DNA of 58,111 bases, from NCBI RefSeq assembly GCF_001434785.1, contig NZ_AZDT01000027.1, positions 1-58,111 on the forward strand, given 5' to 3'. The notes under the pieces are model-generated. The model was not told the DNA's origin and did no database searches. It worked only from the letters and a program-made list of their open reading frames with translations. A program made the position numbers and the translations under genes. Below, piece after piece: positions 42,698-50,850 of this stretch; the first letter of the stretch is position 1; the number at the start of each line of letters is the position of its first letter. The DNA comes from Levilactobacillus namurensis DSM 19117 (GTDB lineage Bacteria; Bacillota; Bacilli; Lactobacillales; Lactobacillaceae).

Positions 42698-42782
42698 TGC
42701 GGCCAAGAAGATTCGAACTTCCACCGGGATTACCCCGACAAGATCCTTAATCTTGCGCGTCTGCCAATTCCGCCATGGCCGC
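42698..42782 (-). tRNA. tRNA-Leu (anticodon AAG)
   Basis: 85-nt class II tRNA: acceptor GCGGCCA/TGGCCGC, anticodon stem CAAGA/TCTTG with loop TTAAGGA, long variable arm CGGGGTAATCCCGG and T-loop TTCGAAT. The CCA end is not encoded. The anticodon AAG reads CUU, and CUC or more if A34 becomes inosine. Confidence 0.95.
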
Positions 42783-42861
42783 GTTAACTCACAAGAAATA
42801 GTATACCAAATGATTTTCACACTGACAATATTTTTTGCAAGTTATTTTAAATTAATTCATT

Positions 42862-43746
42862 CTAGGCATCGGTCAGGACCGTGGCCCCCTGCTGATCTAC
42901 CGGGATAATCCGCAGACTTCCCGGTAAGTTCTTCTCCGCCAACTTATGGCGCAACAACGTCAGCTTTCCAGAATCGCCCAACGTGACCACGGTCGGCCCC
43001 GCCCCGCTAAGGTAGGTGCCCACGATGTCTAACTCGTGAGCCGCTTCGCGAATCTGGTCCAGCTCAGGAACCAGCTGTGAGCGGGCCTGCTCGTGGAACT
43101 CATCGCGCTCGATCATCCGGGCCGCTAATTCCCAATTCCCCGCTAGCAGCGCCGCAACCAACACGTTGGCCACACTGCTGGCGTGCACGGCCGTCTTAAA
43201 GTCGACCGTGGCGGGTAACGCCGCCCGGCTCTTCCGGGTCAATAACTTCTGTCCCGGAATAAAGACTAGAGCGGATAAGTTAGCCGGTAACGGTAACGAC
43301 AGCGCGTCCGCCCACCCGTCGTTGACCGTGGCCACGGCGGCCTGCCCCATTAAGGCGGGTGCCACGTTATCCAAGTTACCGCCGACCTTGACCGCCCAGT
43401 TCAGCTGATCGGCGATGGAAAGGTCCATCTCCCCCAGCTCATTGGCAATCTTGATACCGGCAATAATGGCACTGGTAGAACTCCCCAGCCCCCGAGAAAC
43501 GGGGATATCCGACATCACCGTCAACTGGTGGGGCTGCAACTTAGGGTTCACCTTTAAGGCCGCTTGGACCATCAGGTTATGCTCATCGCGAGGAATCTCC
43601 GTCCCCAACGCATGATTGACCCGCCATTCTTCCGTCCGTTCCTCGATAATGACCGTCAGATACAGGTGTAGGGCGGCCCCAATCGAGTCGATGCCGGGGC
43701 CCAGGTTCGCGGCCGTTGCCGGTACCCGAATAATTGTCTTACCCAT
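42862..43746 (-). CDS. thrB: Homoserine kinase
   Basis: 294-aa GHMP-family kinase that phosphorylates homoserine in threonine synthesis. The three GHMP motifs are visible: RVPATAANLGPGIDSIG (residues 7-23), PVSRGLGSSTSAI (ATP loop, about 85) and GTYLSGAGPTVVT (about 250). The ATG follows GAAGGAGG. No other threonine gene is next to it. It is preceded by a gene for a SprT-like protein. Confidence 0.94.
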   Translation of the reverse strand: MGKTIIRVPATAANLGPGIDSIGAALHLYLTVIIEERTEEWRVNHALGTEIPRDEHNLMVQAALKVNPKLQPHQLTVMSDIPVSRGLGSSTSAIIAGIKIANELGEMDLSIADQLNWAVKVGGNLDNVAPALMGQAAVATVNDGWADALSLPLPANLSALVFIPGQKLLTRKSRAALPATVDFKTAVHASSVANVLVAALLAGNWELAARMIERDEFHEQARSQLVPELDQIREAAHELDIVGTYLSGAGPTVVTLGDSGKLTLLRHKLAEKNLPGSLRIIPVDQQGATVLTDA

Positions 43747-43762
43747 TTATTTTTTGCCTCCT

Positions 43763-44245
43763 TCAATCTTTAGGTCGCGTTGCCGCCGTGACCACGCCCG
43801 TCCAGCGCAGTCGGCCGCGACACCGACCACAGACCATCCTAGTCACGTCCACCCGGCGTAACCGGTAGTACCGCTGCTGACAGGTCGTACAGACGTAGAC
43901 CTGCCAATGCCGCAATCGCGGCGTCGCGGGAGCCGGGGCGGGCGCATACCGCAACCCGCCAACCTGCCGGAGGAGACGCTGAAAAGCCTTGGTTCGGTGC
44001 TGACCGGACTGTCCGGCTAGATGCAGATGGTAGTGACACAGTTCGTGCTTAATCACACCCTCTAAGGTCGCCTGGTCGTGCTCCGTTAACATCCGCGGGT
44101 TGATCTCGATATCGTGATCCCGCAGCCGATAACGGCCACCAGTCGTTCGTAGGCGGGCGTTAAAATACGCGTGATGCCGGAAGGGATGCCCAAAGAACTG
44201 CTGTGAGAGTTGCTCGACTAACCGCTGTAGCGCTTCATCGGTCAT
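43763..44245 (-). CDS. SprT-like metalloprotease family protein
   Basis: 160-aa protein of the SprT family (B. subtilis YdcK type). The zinc-binding HELCHYH motif (about residues 67-73) and a C-terminal zinc ribbon (CTTCQQRY...CGRCRGRL) are complete. Family members in eukaryotes degrade DNA-protein crosslinks; the bacterial role is not settled. ATG 44245 follows AAGGGGATGG. It is just upstream of thrB in the same direction. Confidence 0.88.
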   Translation of the reverse strand: MTDEALQRLVEQLSQQFFGHPFRHHAYFNARLRTTGGRYRLRDHDIEINPRMLTEHDQATLEGVIKHELCHYHLHLAGQSGQHRTKAFQRLLRQVGGLRYAPAPAPATPRLRHWQVYVCTTCQQRYYRLRRVDVTRMVCGRCRGRLRWTGVVTAATRPKD

Positions 44246-44313
44246 GCAACCATCCCCTTTCAACCTCACGATTGGCAAGCAGGCGCTCCACCATCGTGAA
44301 GCGCCCGTCGGCC

Positions 44314-44748
44314 TTACATTTGACTCGTCATAATCCGTTGGGTCATGGCGGTGACTTTACCCATAGCTTCCTCTTGTTGCTGCTCAGCAGCGTTAAAGGC
44401 GGCTTCATCGACCGTCTGGTCCGCAGGATGAATACTATCTGTCATGGCTTGGCATCCCTCAGTGTAATTCCGGAAAGCCGTCACCAAATTTTTGTGTTTC
44501 CCCAAAATTTTAATCGGGGCTTGGGCCTGTTCCAACTGAGCCAGCTTGGCTTGGTAGCCATCCGTTCCCTTTTGGAAGTGGTCCGCCACCGCCGTCAGAT
44601 CTGCCACGGTCAATTGGTCGACCGTGTGCGCGTCTAAGGCCTGCCGAATCTTTTCAAAATCAGCGTTCATGTCGTTGGCTTCGTCTTCGGTTCCTTGTAG
44701 GACCTTCGACAATACCCCAAAGTACACGTTTGGATTTGTTTTTCGCAT
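44314..44748 (-). CDS. Hypothetical helical protein
   Basis: 144-aa, acidic, soluble and almost wholly alpha-helical by its sequence, with heptad-like stretches around FQKGTDGYQAKLAQLEQA and EAAFNAAEQQQEEAMGKV. No catalytic motif is seen and I do not recognise the family. It lies 18 nt after nadE and is probably cotranscribed. A stem GGGCGCTTC/GAGCGCCT (about 44281-44308) follows the gene. Confidence 0.7.
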   Translation of the reverse strand: MRKTNPNVYFGVLSKVLQGTEDEANDMNADFEKIRQALDAHTVDQLTVADLTAVADHFQKGTDGYQAKLAQLEQAQAPIKILGKHKNLVTAFRNYTEGCQAMTDSIHPADQTVDEAAFNAAEQQQEEAMGKVTAMTQRIMTSQM

Positions 44749-44766
44749 CTCGACCGCTCCTAAATT

Positions 44767-45600
44767 TTAGTTGTCTCGCCAGAACGTATCGTACACGTTG
44801 ACGGGTAAGTGCCGCTTGTGGGCCGTCTTACGGTACCAGTTCTCAATCGTCGTAGCCGCTTGCTCACTGACCGGCTTCCCTTCCAGGTAGTCGTCAATGT
44901 CTTGGTAGCGGACCCCTAAGGCCACCTCATCCGGTAAAGCCGGACGGTCGTCTTCCAGATCGGCCGTTGGGACTTTTTGGTACAGGTGTTCCGGCGCACC
45001 CAGGAACCGCAGCATGGCCGCACCCTGACGCTTATCTAGCCGCCATAACGGGCAGATGTCCGTAGCGCCATCCCCGTACTTGGTGTAGAATCCGGTCACC
45101 GCTTCGGCCGCATGGTCGGTCCCCACGACGGCCCCGTTCCGGGCACCGGCGATCGCGTACTGGGCGATCATCCGCTGGCGGGCCTTGATGTTACCCTTGT
45201 TAAAGTCGCTGATGGTGTCGCCGTTAGCCGTCACAGCCGCTTCCATGGCGTCCGTGGCGGGTTGAATGTTGACCCGTTCCACCACGTCAGCGTTCATGAA
45301 GTCGATAGCCGCCATCGCGTCAGCTTCGTCGGCCTGTTCGCCGTACGGCAACCGTACCGCAATGAACTGGTAGTCCGACTGACCCGTCTCTCGACGTAAC
45401 TCCGTGACCGCTTGTTCGGCCAAAGCCCCCGCTAACGTCGAGTCCTGACCACCGGAGATTCCTAAGACTAAAGTCTTCATGAATGAATAGTGGCGCAGGT
45501 AATCCTTTAAGAAGTCCACACTCCGCCGAATCTCCGTCTCCGGATCAATGGTCGGTTGGACCTTGAGCGCCTCAATGATTTCTCGTTGCATGTCGCGCAT
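44767..45600 (-). CDS. nadE: NH3-dependent NAD synthetase
   Basis: 277-aa enzyme of the N-type ATP pyrophosphatase family that amidates nicotinic acid adenine dinucleotide to NAD. The P-loop [13 protein letters not shown] (about residues 47-58) and the late [19 protein letters not shown] (substrate binding) are intact. The ATG at 45600 gives the normal length; the frame runs further upstream into pncB-coding DNA. It follows pncB by 28 nt, so the two form a nicotinate-to-NAD salvage operon. Confidence 0.95.
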   Translation of the reverse strand: MRDMQREIIEALKVQPTIDPETEIRRSVDFLKDYLRHYSFMKTLVLGISGGQDSTLAGALAEQAVTELRRETGQSDYQFIAVRLPYGEQADEADAMAAIDFMNADVVERVNIQPATDAMEAAVTANGDTISDFNKGNIKARQRMIAQYAIAGARNGAVVGTDHAAEAVTGFYTKYGDGATDICPLWRLDKRQGAAMLRFLGAPEHLYQKVPTADLEDDRPALPDEVALGVRYQDIDDYLEGKPVSEQAATTIENWYRKTAHKRHLPVNVYDTFWRDN

Positions 45601-45628
45601 CGTTCTTACCCCCTCAAATAATCCCGCG

Positions 45629-47095
45629 TTATTCAGGCATCTTCTGTACGTAACTGTGAATCTGCTTGATGATTTCCATCTTCTGGTCCCAACAAGCTTG
45701 GGAGAGGTCAACCGGATACTTCTGCGGGTTCAAGTCCCGCTTGTATTCCGGCCACAGATTGGCCAAGGCGCCCCGAGCACGGTCCCGGACCGCGGACAGA
45801 GCGGGCAGCTTGTAGACCAGCTGGCCGTCCTCGAAGATTGACTGCAAGAGTGGCCGGGCGTTGAAGTCCGTGACCGTCTTGTTGATGTAGGTGTAACTTG
45901 GGTGGAACATGAAGAGGCTTTCGTAGTTCCGGGGGTCTTCACTCGACAGCGCCACGTAGTCCCCTTCCGTCTTTCCATCCGTCTTCTTGGTGATCCGCCA
46001 GACCTGCTTCTTTCCTGGCGTGGTCACCTTCTCGGCGTTGTTCGACAGCTTGATTGTCGGTTGCATCTGACCATGGTTGTCTTCGATGGACACCATCTTA
46101 TAGACGGCACCCAAGGCTGGTTGGTCAAAGGCGGTAATCAGCTTAGTGCCGATCCCCCAGACGTCGATTTTGGCGTCCTGCATCTTCAGACTTTGAATCG
46201 TCTTTTCATCTAGGTCGTTGGAAGCAAAGATCTTCGCGTTCGGGAAGCCCGCTTCGTCCAGCTTTTGCCGGACCCGCTTCGACAGGTAGGCCATATCGCC
46301 AGAATCGATGCGAACACCCTGGAAGTTGATCTTATCGCCCATCTCCTGGGCCACCTTGATGGCGTTCGGCACCCCACTCCGTAAGGTGTCATACGTGTCC
46401 ACTAAGAAGACGCAATCGCGATGGGTCTCCGCGTAAGCCTTGAAGGCGGAGTAGTCATCGCCATAGGTCTGCACCAGCGCGTGGGCGTGCGTACCGCTGA
46501 TGGGAATCCCGAAGAGTTTACCGGCCCGGACGTTGGACGTCGCGTTAAAGCCCCCGATGTAGGCCGCCCGGGTCCCCCAGATGGCTGCATCGAATTCTTG
46601 AGCCCGACGCGTCCCGAATTCCATCAACGCATCGTCGCCGGCCACGGAACGAATCCGAGCGGCTTTAGTCGCCACCAGCGTTTGATAGTTCAGGATATTT
46701 AAAATGGCCGTTTCGACTAATTGACAGTCGGCTAATGGTCCTTCAACCTGTAGAATAGGTTCATGGGCGTAGACCAGTTCCCCTTCGACCGCTGAGCGAA
46801 TCGACCCCGTAAACTTAAAGTTTGCCAGGTAATCCAAGAAGTCGTCGGAATAATCCTCCGCTTCCCGCAAATACGCAATGTCGGTTTGGGAAAAGTGCAG
46901 ATTTTGGATATAATGAACAACGTGCTCTAACCCCGCGTACACGGCATACCCGTTGTGAAAGGGCATGTCGCGGAAGAAGACTTCAAAAACCGCCTTTTTG
47001 TCGGCGATGCCCTCTTCAAAGTACGTCTGAATCATGTTGATCTGGTAGGCATCCGTGTGCAGAGTGTAACTGTCATCAGGATACAAAGTTGTCAT
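45629..47095 (-). CDS. pncB: Nicotinate phosphoribosyltransferase
   Basis: 488-aa enzyme making nicotinate mononucleotide from nicotinate and PRPP, first step of salvage NAD synthesis. [16 protein letters not shown] at the N-terminus, [12 protein letters not shown] (about 155), the autophosphorylated histidine in [12 protein letters not shown] (about 203) and [12 protein letters not shown] (about 265) are seen. The ATG at 47095 follows AGGGAG. Operon pncB-nadE. Confidence 0.95.
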   Translation of the reverse strand: MTTLYPDDSYTLHTDAYQINMIQTYFEEGIADKKAVFEVFFRDMPFHNGYAVYAGLEHVVHYIQNLHFSQTDIAYLREAEDYSDDFLDYLANFKFTGSIRSAVEGELVYAHEPILQVEGPLADCQLVETAILNILNYQTLVATKAARIRSVAGDDALMEFGTRRAQEFDAAIWGTRAAYIGGFNATSNVRAGKLFGIPISGTHAHALVQTYGDDYSAFKAYAETHRDCVFLVDTYDTLRSGVPNAIKVAQEMGDKINFQGVRIDSGDMAYLSKRVRQKLDEAGFPNAKIFASNDLDEKTIQSLKMQDAKIDVWGIGTKLITAFDQPALGAVYKMVSIEDNHGQMQPTIKLSNNAEKVTTPGKKQVWRITKKTDGKTEGDYVALSSEDPRNYESLFMFHPSYTYINKTVTDFNARPLLQSIFEDGQLVYKLPALSAVRDRARGALANLWPEYKRDLNPQKYPVDLSQACWDQKMEIIKQIHSYVQKMPE

Positions 47096-47254
47096 AATTC
47101 TTTACTCCCTTAGCTAGTTTTCAAGCTGAACGTGAGACAGATTTTCATGCAATAATCTCTTACATTTTAGCATGAAACCCGCAATTCAGCCCAATATTTC
47201 ATATCAAACCTCAGAGTGACTTTATCCTCCGAACAATCGAAAGGAGTCCTTGCC

Positions 47255-47983
47255 ATGCAAACGACATTTCCGACCGTTTCTGTGTTAAATGTTCCGTTCA
47301 TTAAGGCCTCACGGGCCCAATTCCTGTCGACCCTCCAGGCCCGCATCGACCACCAGCAAAATACCTTCGTGGTGACCGCTAATCCAGAGATTGTGATGTA
47401 CGCCCACCAACACGCGGACTACCTCCGGCTGCTGCAACACGCAGACTTCGTGACCCCCGACGGTGTGGGCATCCTAGACGGCGCCAAGATTCTAGGCGAC
47501 CCGCTTCCCGAACGTATCACCGGCTTCGACACCATGACCGCCCTGTTGACTTGGGGCAGTGACCACCACAAGGCGGCTTACTTCGTGGGAGCCAAACCGG
47601 AAGTCATCGACTTTCTCCGCGACATTCTCCCCAGTCACTACCCGGGATTGAACATCGTGGGGCTCCGCGACGGATACTTTACGGACGAACAGGCCGTCGC
47701 CGACGACATCGCTGCCAAGCAACCGGACATGGTCTTCGCGGCCCTGGGCTTCCCCAAGCAAGAACACTTCATCGCGATTCACCGTCAAGCCGTAAACGGC
47801 CTGTGGATGGGGGTCGGCGGGAGCTTCGACGCGCTCGCGGGGACGGTTCCCCGGGCCCCTGAATTCTGGCAAAAACATCACTTAGAGTGGGCCTACCGGA
47901 CGCTCAAGGAACCTAAGCGGCTCAAACGGATTGCCGTGATTCCCCGTTACCTGCGTCTGGTTCGCCAGCAAGCCAAGCACTAG
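47255..47983 (+). CDS. WecB/TagA/CpsF family glycosyltransferase
   Basis: 242-aa enzyme of the GT26 family; TagA adds N-acetylmannosamine to undecaprenyl-PP-GlcNAc as the second step of the teichoic acid linkage unit. Typical are TANPEIVMYAHQ, the TPDGVGIL with the catalytic aspartate (about residue 70) and ALGFPKQEHFI. ATG 47255 follows AAAGGAG. It is monocistronic, and with the LCP and MprF genes it adds to the cell-envelope set of the window. Confidence 0.92.
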   Translation: MQTTFPTVSVLNVPFIKASRAQFLSTLQARIDHQQNTFVVTANPEIVMYAHQHADYLRLLQHADFVTPDGVGILDGAKILGDPLPERITGFDTMTALLTWGSDHHKAAYFVGAKPEVIDFLRDILPSHYPGLNIVGLRDGYFTDEQAVADDIAAKQPDMVFAALGFPKQEHFIAIHRQAVNGLWMGVGGSFDALAGTVPRAPEFWQKHHLEWAYRTLKEPKRLKRIAVIPRYLRLVRQQAKH

Positions 47984-48034
47984 ATGATAACGTCCCTAAT
48001 TTTTCCATAAACATCATAATACTGACTCGCTTAC

Positions 48035-48082
48035 AAGAATACCTCCCCTAACGACCATGGGCCGCTAGTGGGAGGTATTCTT
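48035..48082. terminator. Bidirectional terminator (TagA-like and nagR genes)
   Basis: The perfect 13-bp stem AAGAATACCTCCC/GGGAGGTATTCTT with a 22-nt loop lies between two convergent genes. Confidence 0.8.
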
Positions 48083-48092
48083 AGTTATTCGA

Positions 48093-48794
48093 CTATTTTT
48101 CTAGGTAGAACTCAAAACGTTCACCCACGTACTGGGTCCGCACGTACTCAAACGGCGTTCCGTCTTGCAGGTAGGTCACTTGCCGCAACCGTAAGATGGC
48201 GTCGCCCCGCTTGATTTTCAGATATTCAGCAATCCGTTCGGACGCCGACATCGCAGAGACCGTCTGTTGCGCCTTACCGGGAATCAGCTTTTTCTTATCT
48301 TCCAGTGCCCGGTACAAGGAGCTGGTGACTTCCTTCTTATTCAAGCCCTTGACCAGCCGATCCGGGACCGTTGCGACTTCAAAACAGATGGGCACATCGT
48401 CTCCGTAACGAATTCGTTCCATCCGCAGGACCACGTCATCTTCACCCAGCTTCAGCTTTTCGGCTTCACTCAAGGAAGGGTTCATCACGTGGTACGAAAT
48501 CGTCTTGCTGGAGGGTTGCTTGCCCTGTGCCAGCATCAGGTCCGTAAAACTCGTGACCCCGGACATCTTCTCTTGGACCTTCTGGTTGGCCACGTAGGTC
48601 CCAGACCCCACTTGCCGTTCCAGAATTCCTTCATCGACTAAGGTCTGAATCGCCTGCCGCAGTGTCATCCGACTCACATCAAAATCGCGTGAGAGCTCCC
48701 GTTCGGACGGGATTCGATCCCCCACTGCCCACTTACCGGCCTCAATCGCCCGCTTAATGTCATTATGAATTTGAATATAAATCGGTGAACTCAC
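48093..48794 (-). CDS. nagR: GntR/HutC family regulator, NagR (YvoA)-like
   Basis: 233-aa repressor with an N-terminal winged helix (IPSERELSRDFDVSRMTLRQ, about residues 28-47, and RQVGSGTYV) and a C-terminal UTRA ligand domain. NagR/YvoA binds glucosamine-6-P or GlcNAc-6-P and controls amino-sugar use. It follows nagA by 36 nt in one operon, and the nagA promoter contains a GGTATAGACC operator. I prefer GTG 48794, about 8-10 nt after AGAAGGGATG; ATG 48806 abuts that Shine-Dalgarno. Confidence 0.9.
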   Translation of the reverse strand: MSSPIYIQIHNDIKRAIEAGKWAVGDRIPSERELSRDFDVSRMTLRQAIQTLVDEGILERQVGSGTYVANQKVQEKMSGVTSFTDLMLAQGKQPSSKTISYHVMNPSLSEAEKLKLGEDDVVLRMERIRYGDDVPICFEVATVPDRLVKGLNKKEVTSSLYRALEDKKKLIPGKAQQTVSAMSASERIAEYLKIKRGDAILRLRQVTYLQDGTPFEYVRTQYVGERFEFYLEK

Positions 48795-48830
48795 AGCAAC
48801 CAACATCCCTTCTAAAACTTGTGTAATTGT

Positions 48831-49973
48831 TTAGTGTTTATCATGCGCAAATCTGCGACCTAAACTGTAGGTCGCCATCAGGTGCAGGTCCGCCGTCAAC
48901 AGGTTGAGATCCGCATCCCGACCGACCGTTAATTTTCCTTTTTGGTCCAAACCAAATTCGGCCGCCTGGTTCACGGCACTCATTTGCACGGCATCGTTCA
49001 CGTCGCATCCCGTAAAGGCAATCACATTGCGGAACGCTTCGTCGTACCGTAAGACGGACCCCGCTAGGTTACCGCTTTCGAGCCGTGCCTGCCGGTCCTT
49101 GACGATGACCTTCTGCCCACCGAGCTCGCTGACACCTTCCGGCATCCCCTTCGCCCGCATGGCGTCCGTCACCAGTTCCAGCCGGTGTGATCCCTTTTGC
49201 TGGTAGGCCAGCTTCACCATGTCCGGAACGATATGGAACCCATCACAGATCAACTCACAGTACAGGTTATCTTCCAACATCGCGTGACCGGTAACCCCCG
49301 GCTCACGGTGGTGGAGTCCCCGTTGTGCGTTGTACAAGTGGGTCACGTGGGTCGCCCGACTGGCTAACAATTGTGCCCGCGTCGCGTTCGAATGTCCCAC
49401 GGACGGGACAATGCCGTGCGCCAAGCAGTAACTCTCGAACTTCTGCGCACCCGCGTCTTCGGGCGCATAGGTGATTAGTTTGACCCGGTTACCCGACAGC
49501 CGGTTCCAATGGTCTAACAACTCGACATCGGGATCCTTAATGTACTTTTCGGGTTGGGCGCCCTTGAAGACGGCCGCGATAAATGGGCCTTCCAGGTGCA
49601 CCCCCTGAATGATCGGATTCCGTTCAGCAGCCACCGCGATTCCCCGCATCGCGTGATCGATGGCCTGATTCGACTGGGTCATGGTCGTCGGGAACAGTGA
49701 CGTAATTCCTTCATAAACCATATGGTTAACCATCTCGTTGATTTGGTCGGGGTCCCCATCCATACTATCATAACCATAACCACCATGGCTATGCACATCA
49801 ATAAATCCCGGGACAATCGTCCGTCCCGTCACCACGTGGACCTGGTCCGCGGGTAGCGGGCGAAAATCCGCCACGGGACCCACGGCTTCGATCTTTTGGT
49901 CGAAACGAATGTACCCGTCTGGAATCACAGTCTCACCGGTGTAAATCTTTGCGTGTTTTAAGACAATACTCAA
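48831..49973 (-). CDS. nagA: N-acetylglucosamine-6-phosphate deacetylase
   Basis: 380-aa amidohydrolase-superfamily enzyme that removes acetate from GlcNAc-6-P. Seen are the metal site VDVHSHGGYG (about 57-66), VHLEGPFIAA (about 122), SVGHSNATRAQ (about 190), the LHHREPGVTG loop and the catalytic aspartate in VTDAMRAKGM (about 270). The start is TTG 49973 after GAGGAGGAAG. It heads nagA-nagR. Confidence 0.95.
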   Translation of the reverse strand: MSIVLKHAKIYTGETVIPDGYIRFDQKIEAVGPVADFRPLPADQVHVVTGRTIVPGFIDVHSHGGYGYDSMDGDPDQINEMVNHMVYEGITSLFPTTMTQSNQAIDHAMRGIAVAAERNPIIQGVHLEGPFIAAVFKGAQPEKYIKDPDVELLDHWNRLSGNRVKLITYAPEDAGAQKFESYCLAHGIVPSVGHSNATRAQLLASRATHVTHLYNAQRGLHHREPGVTGHAMLEDNLYCELICDGFHIVPDMVKLAYQQKGSHRLELVTDAMRAKGMPEGVSELGGQKVIVKDRQARLESGNLAGSVLRYDEAFRNVIAFTGCDVNDAVQMSAVNQAAEFGLDQKGKLTVGRDADLNLLTADLHLMATYSLGRRFAHDKH

Positions 49974-50012
49974 TGGCTCTTCCTCCTCAGGTTAGTCTTA
50001 GCCTACATGATG

Positions 50013-50041
50013 ATTATAATCGGTATAGACCAGAGTTGCAA
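50013..50041 (-). promoter_or_regulatory. nagA promoter with a NagR operator in its spacer
   Basis: On the minus strand TTGCAA (50036-50041) and TATAAT (50013-50018) are exactly 17 bp apart. The spacer holds CTGGTCTATACCG (50021-50033), which matches the GntR/HutC dre-type core GGTaTAgACC, so a bound repressor would cover the promoter. Confidence 0.82.
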
Positions 50042-50048
50042 GAACCAG

Positions 50049-50849
50049 CTAAGCGTTTTCGTGATCCCGTTGAACGGTCGCGTCGATGCCCTTAACCACG
50101 GCGGTCATCAAGCCTGCCTCTTCCATAGCCAATAAGCCAGCCACGGTACTGCCACCGGGTGAGGCTACCTGGTCGATCAGGGCGAACGGAATCTTGTCGC
50201 TCTTAAGGACCATCTGTGCCGAACCCAACGTGGCCTGGGCGGCAATCTGGGTCGCCTGTTGCTTGGACAACCCATACTTCACTCCGGCCCGACTTAAGCT
50301 ATCGATGAAGAAGTCGATGTACGCGGGGGAACTCCCAGCCAGGGCACTGAAGATGCCGAATTGATCTTCGTTCAACGTTGTGGTGCTTCCTAGTACATTG
50401 AAGACGTCCTCAGCGGTGGTCCGCGCGGCGCCCGTTAATTCAGTGTTAGCGGCCACGGCCGTCATCCCCGCGCCAATCTCGACGTTGACGTTGGGCAGGG
50501 TTCGTAGGATTGGTTGTTGGTCCCCCACCAGCGTGGCCATCTTAGCCAACGTTAGACCGGCCACAATGGAAATCAAGGTCTTCTGGGGCGTTAAGGCTGG
50601 CTTGATTTCCGTTAAGACGGTCGCCGCAACGTTGGGCGTCACTGCCAAGACCACTAGGTCGCTGGCAGCTACCAGGTCGGCGTTACTGGTGACCGCCGTC
50701 AGGCCTAGCCGTTGCGCGTACGGCTGGTAGTGGGCCGCCTGGTGACTATGCACCACGATATCGGCCGGCGCGAACGCCCGGGCCTTTAACAGACCGCCAA
50801 TGATGGCCTGAGCCATCCCACCAACACCAATAAACCCAATTTTTGTCAT
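50049..50849 (-). CDS. proC: Pyrroline-5-carboxylate reductase
   Basis: 266-aa NAD(P)H enzyme for the last step of proline synthesis. The Rossmann motif KIGFIGVGGMAQAIIGGLL (residues about 3-21), LAGSSPAYIDFFIDSL (about 165) and VASPGGSTVAGLL (about 225) are typical. ATG 50849 lies 2 nt after the stop of the S9 peptidase gene, with AGGAGGACG in the end of that gene, so the two are coupled. Confidence 0.94.
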   Translation of the reverse strand: MTKIGFIGVGGMAQAIIGGLLKARAFAPADIVVHSHQAAHYQPYAQRLGLTAVTSNADLVAASDLVVLAVTPNVAATVLTEIKPALTPQKTLISIVAGLTLAKMATLVGDQQPILRTLPNVNVEIGAGMTAVAANTELTGAARTTAEDVFNVLGSTTTLNEDQFGIFSALAGSSPAYIDFFIDSLSRAGVKYGLSKQQATQIAAQATLGSAQMVLKSDKIPFALIDQVASPGGSTVAGLLAMEEAGLMTAVVKGIDATVQRDHENA

Positions 50850-50850
50850 C

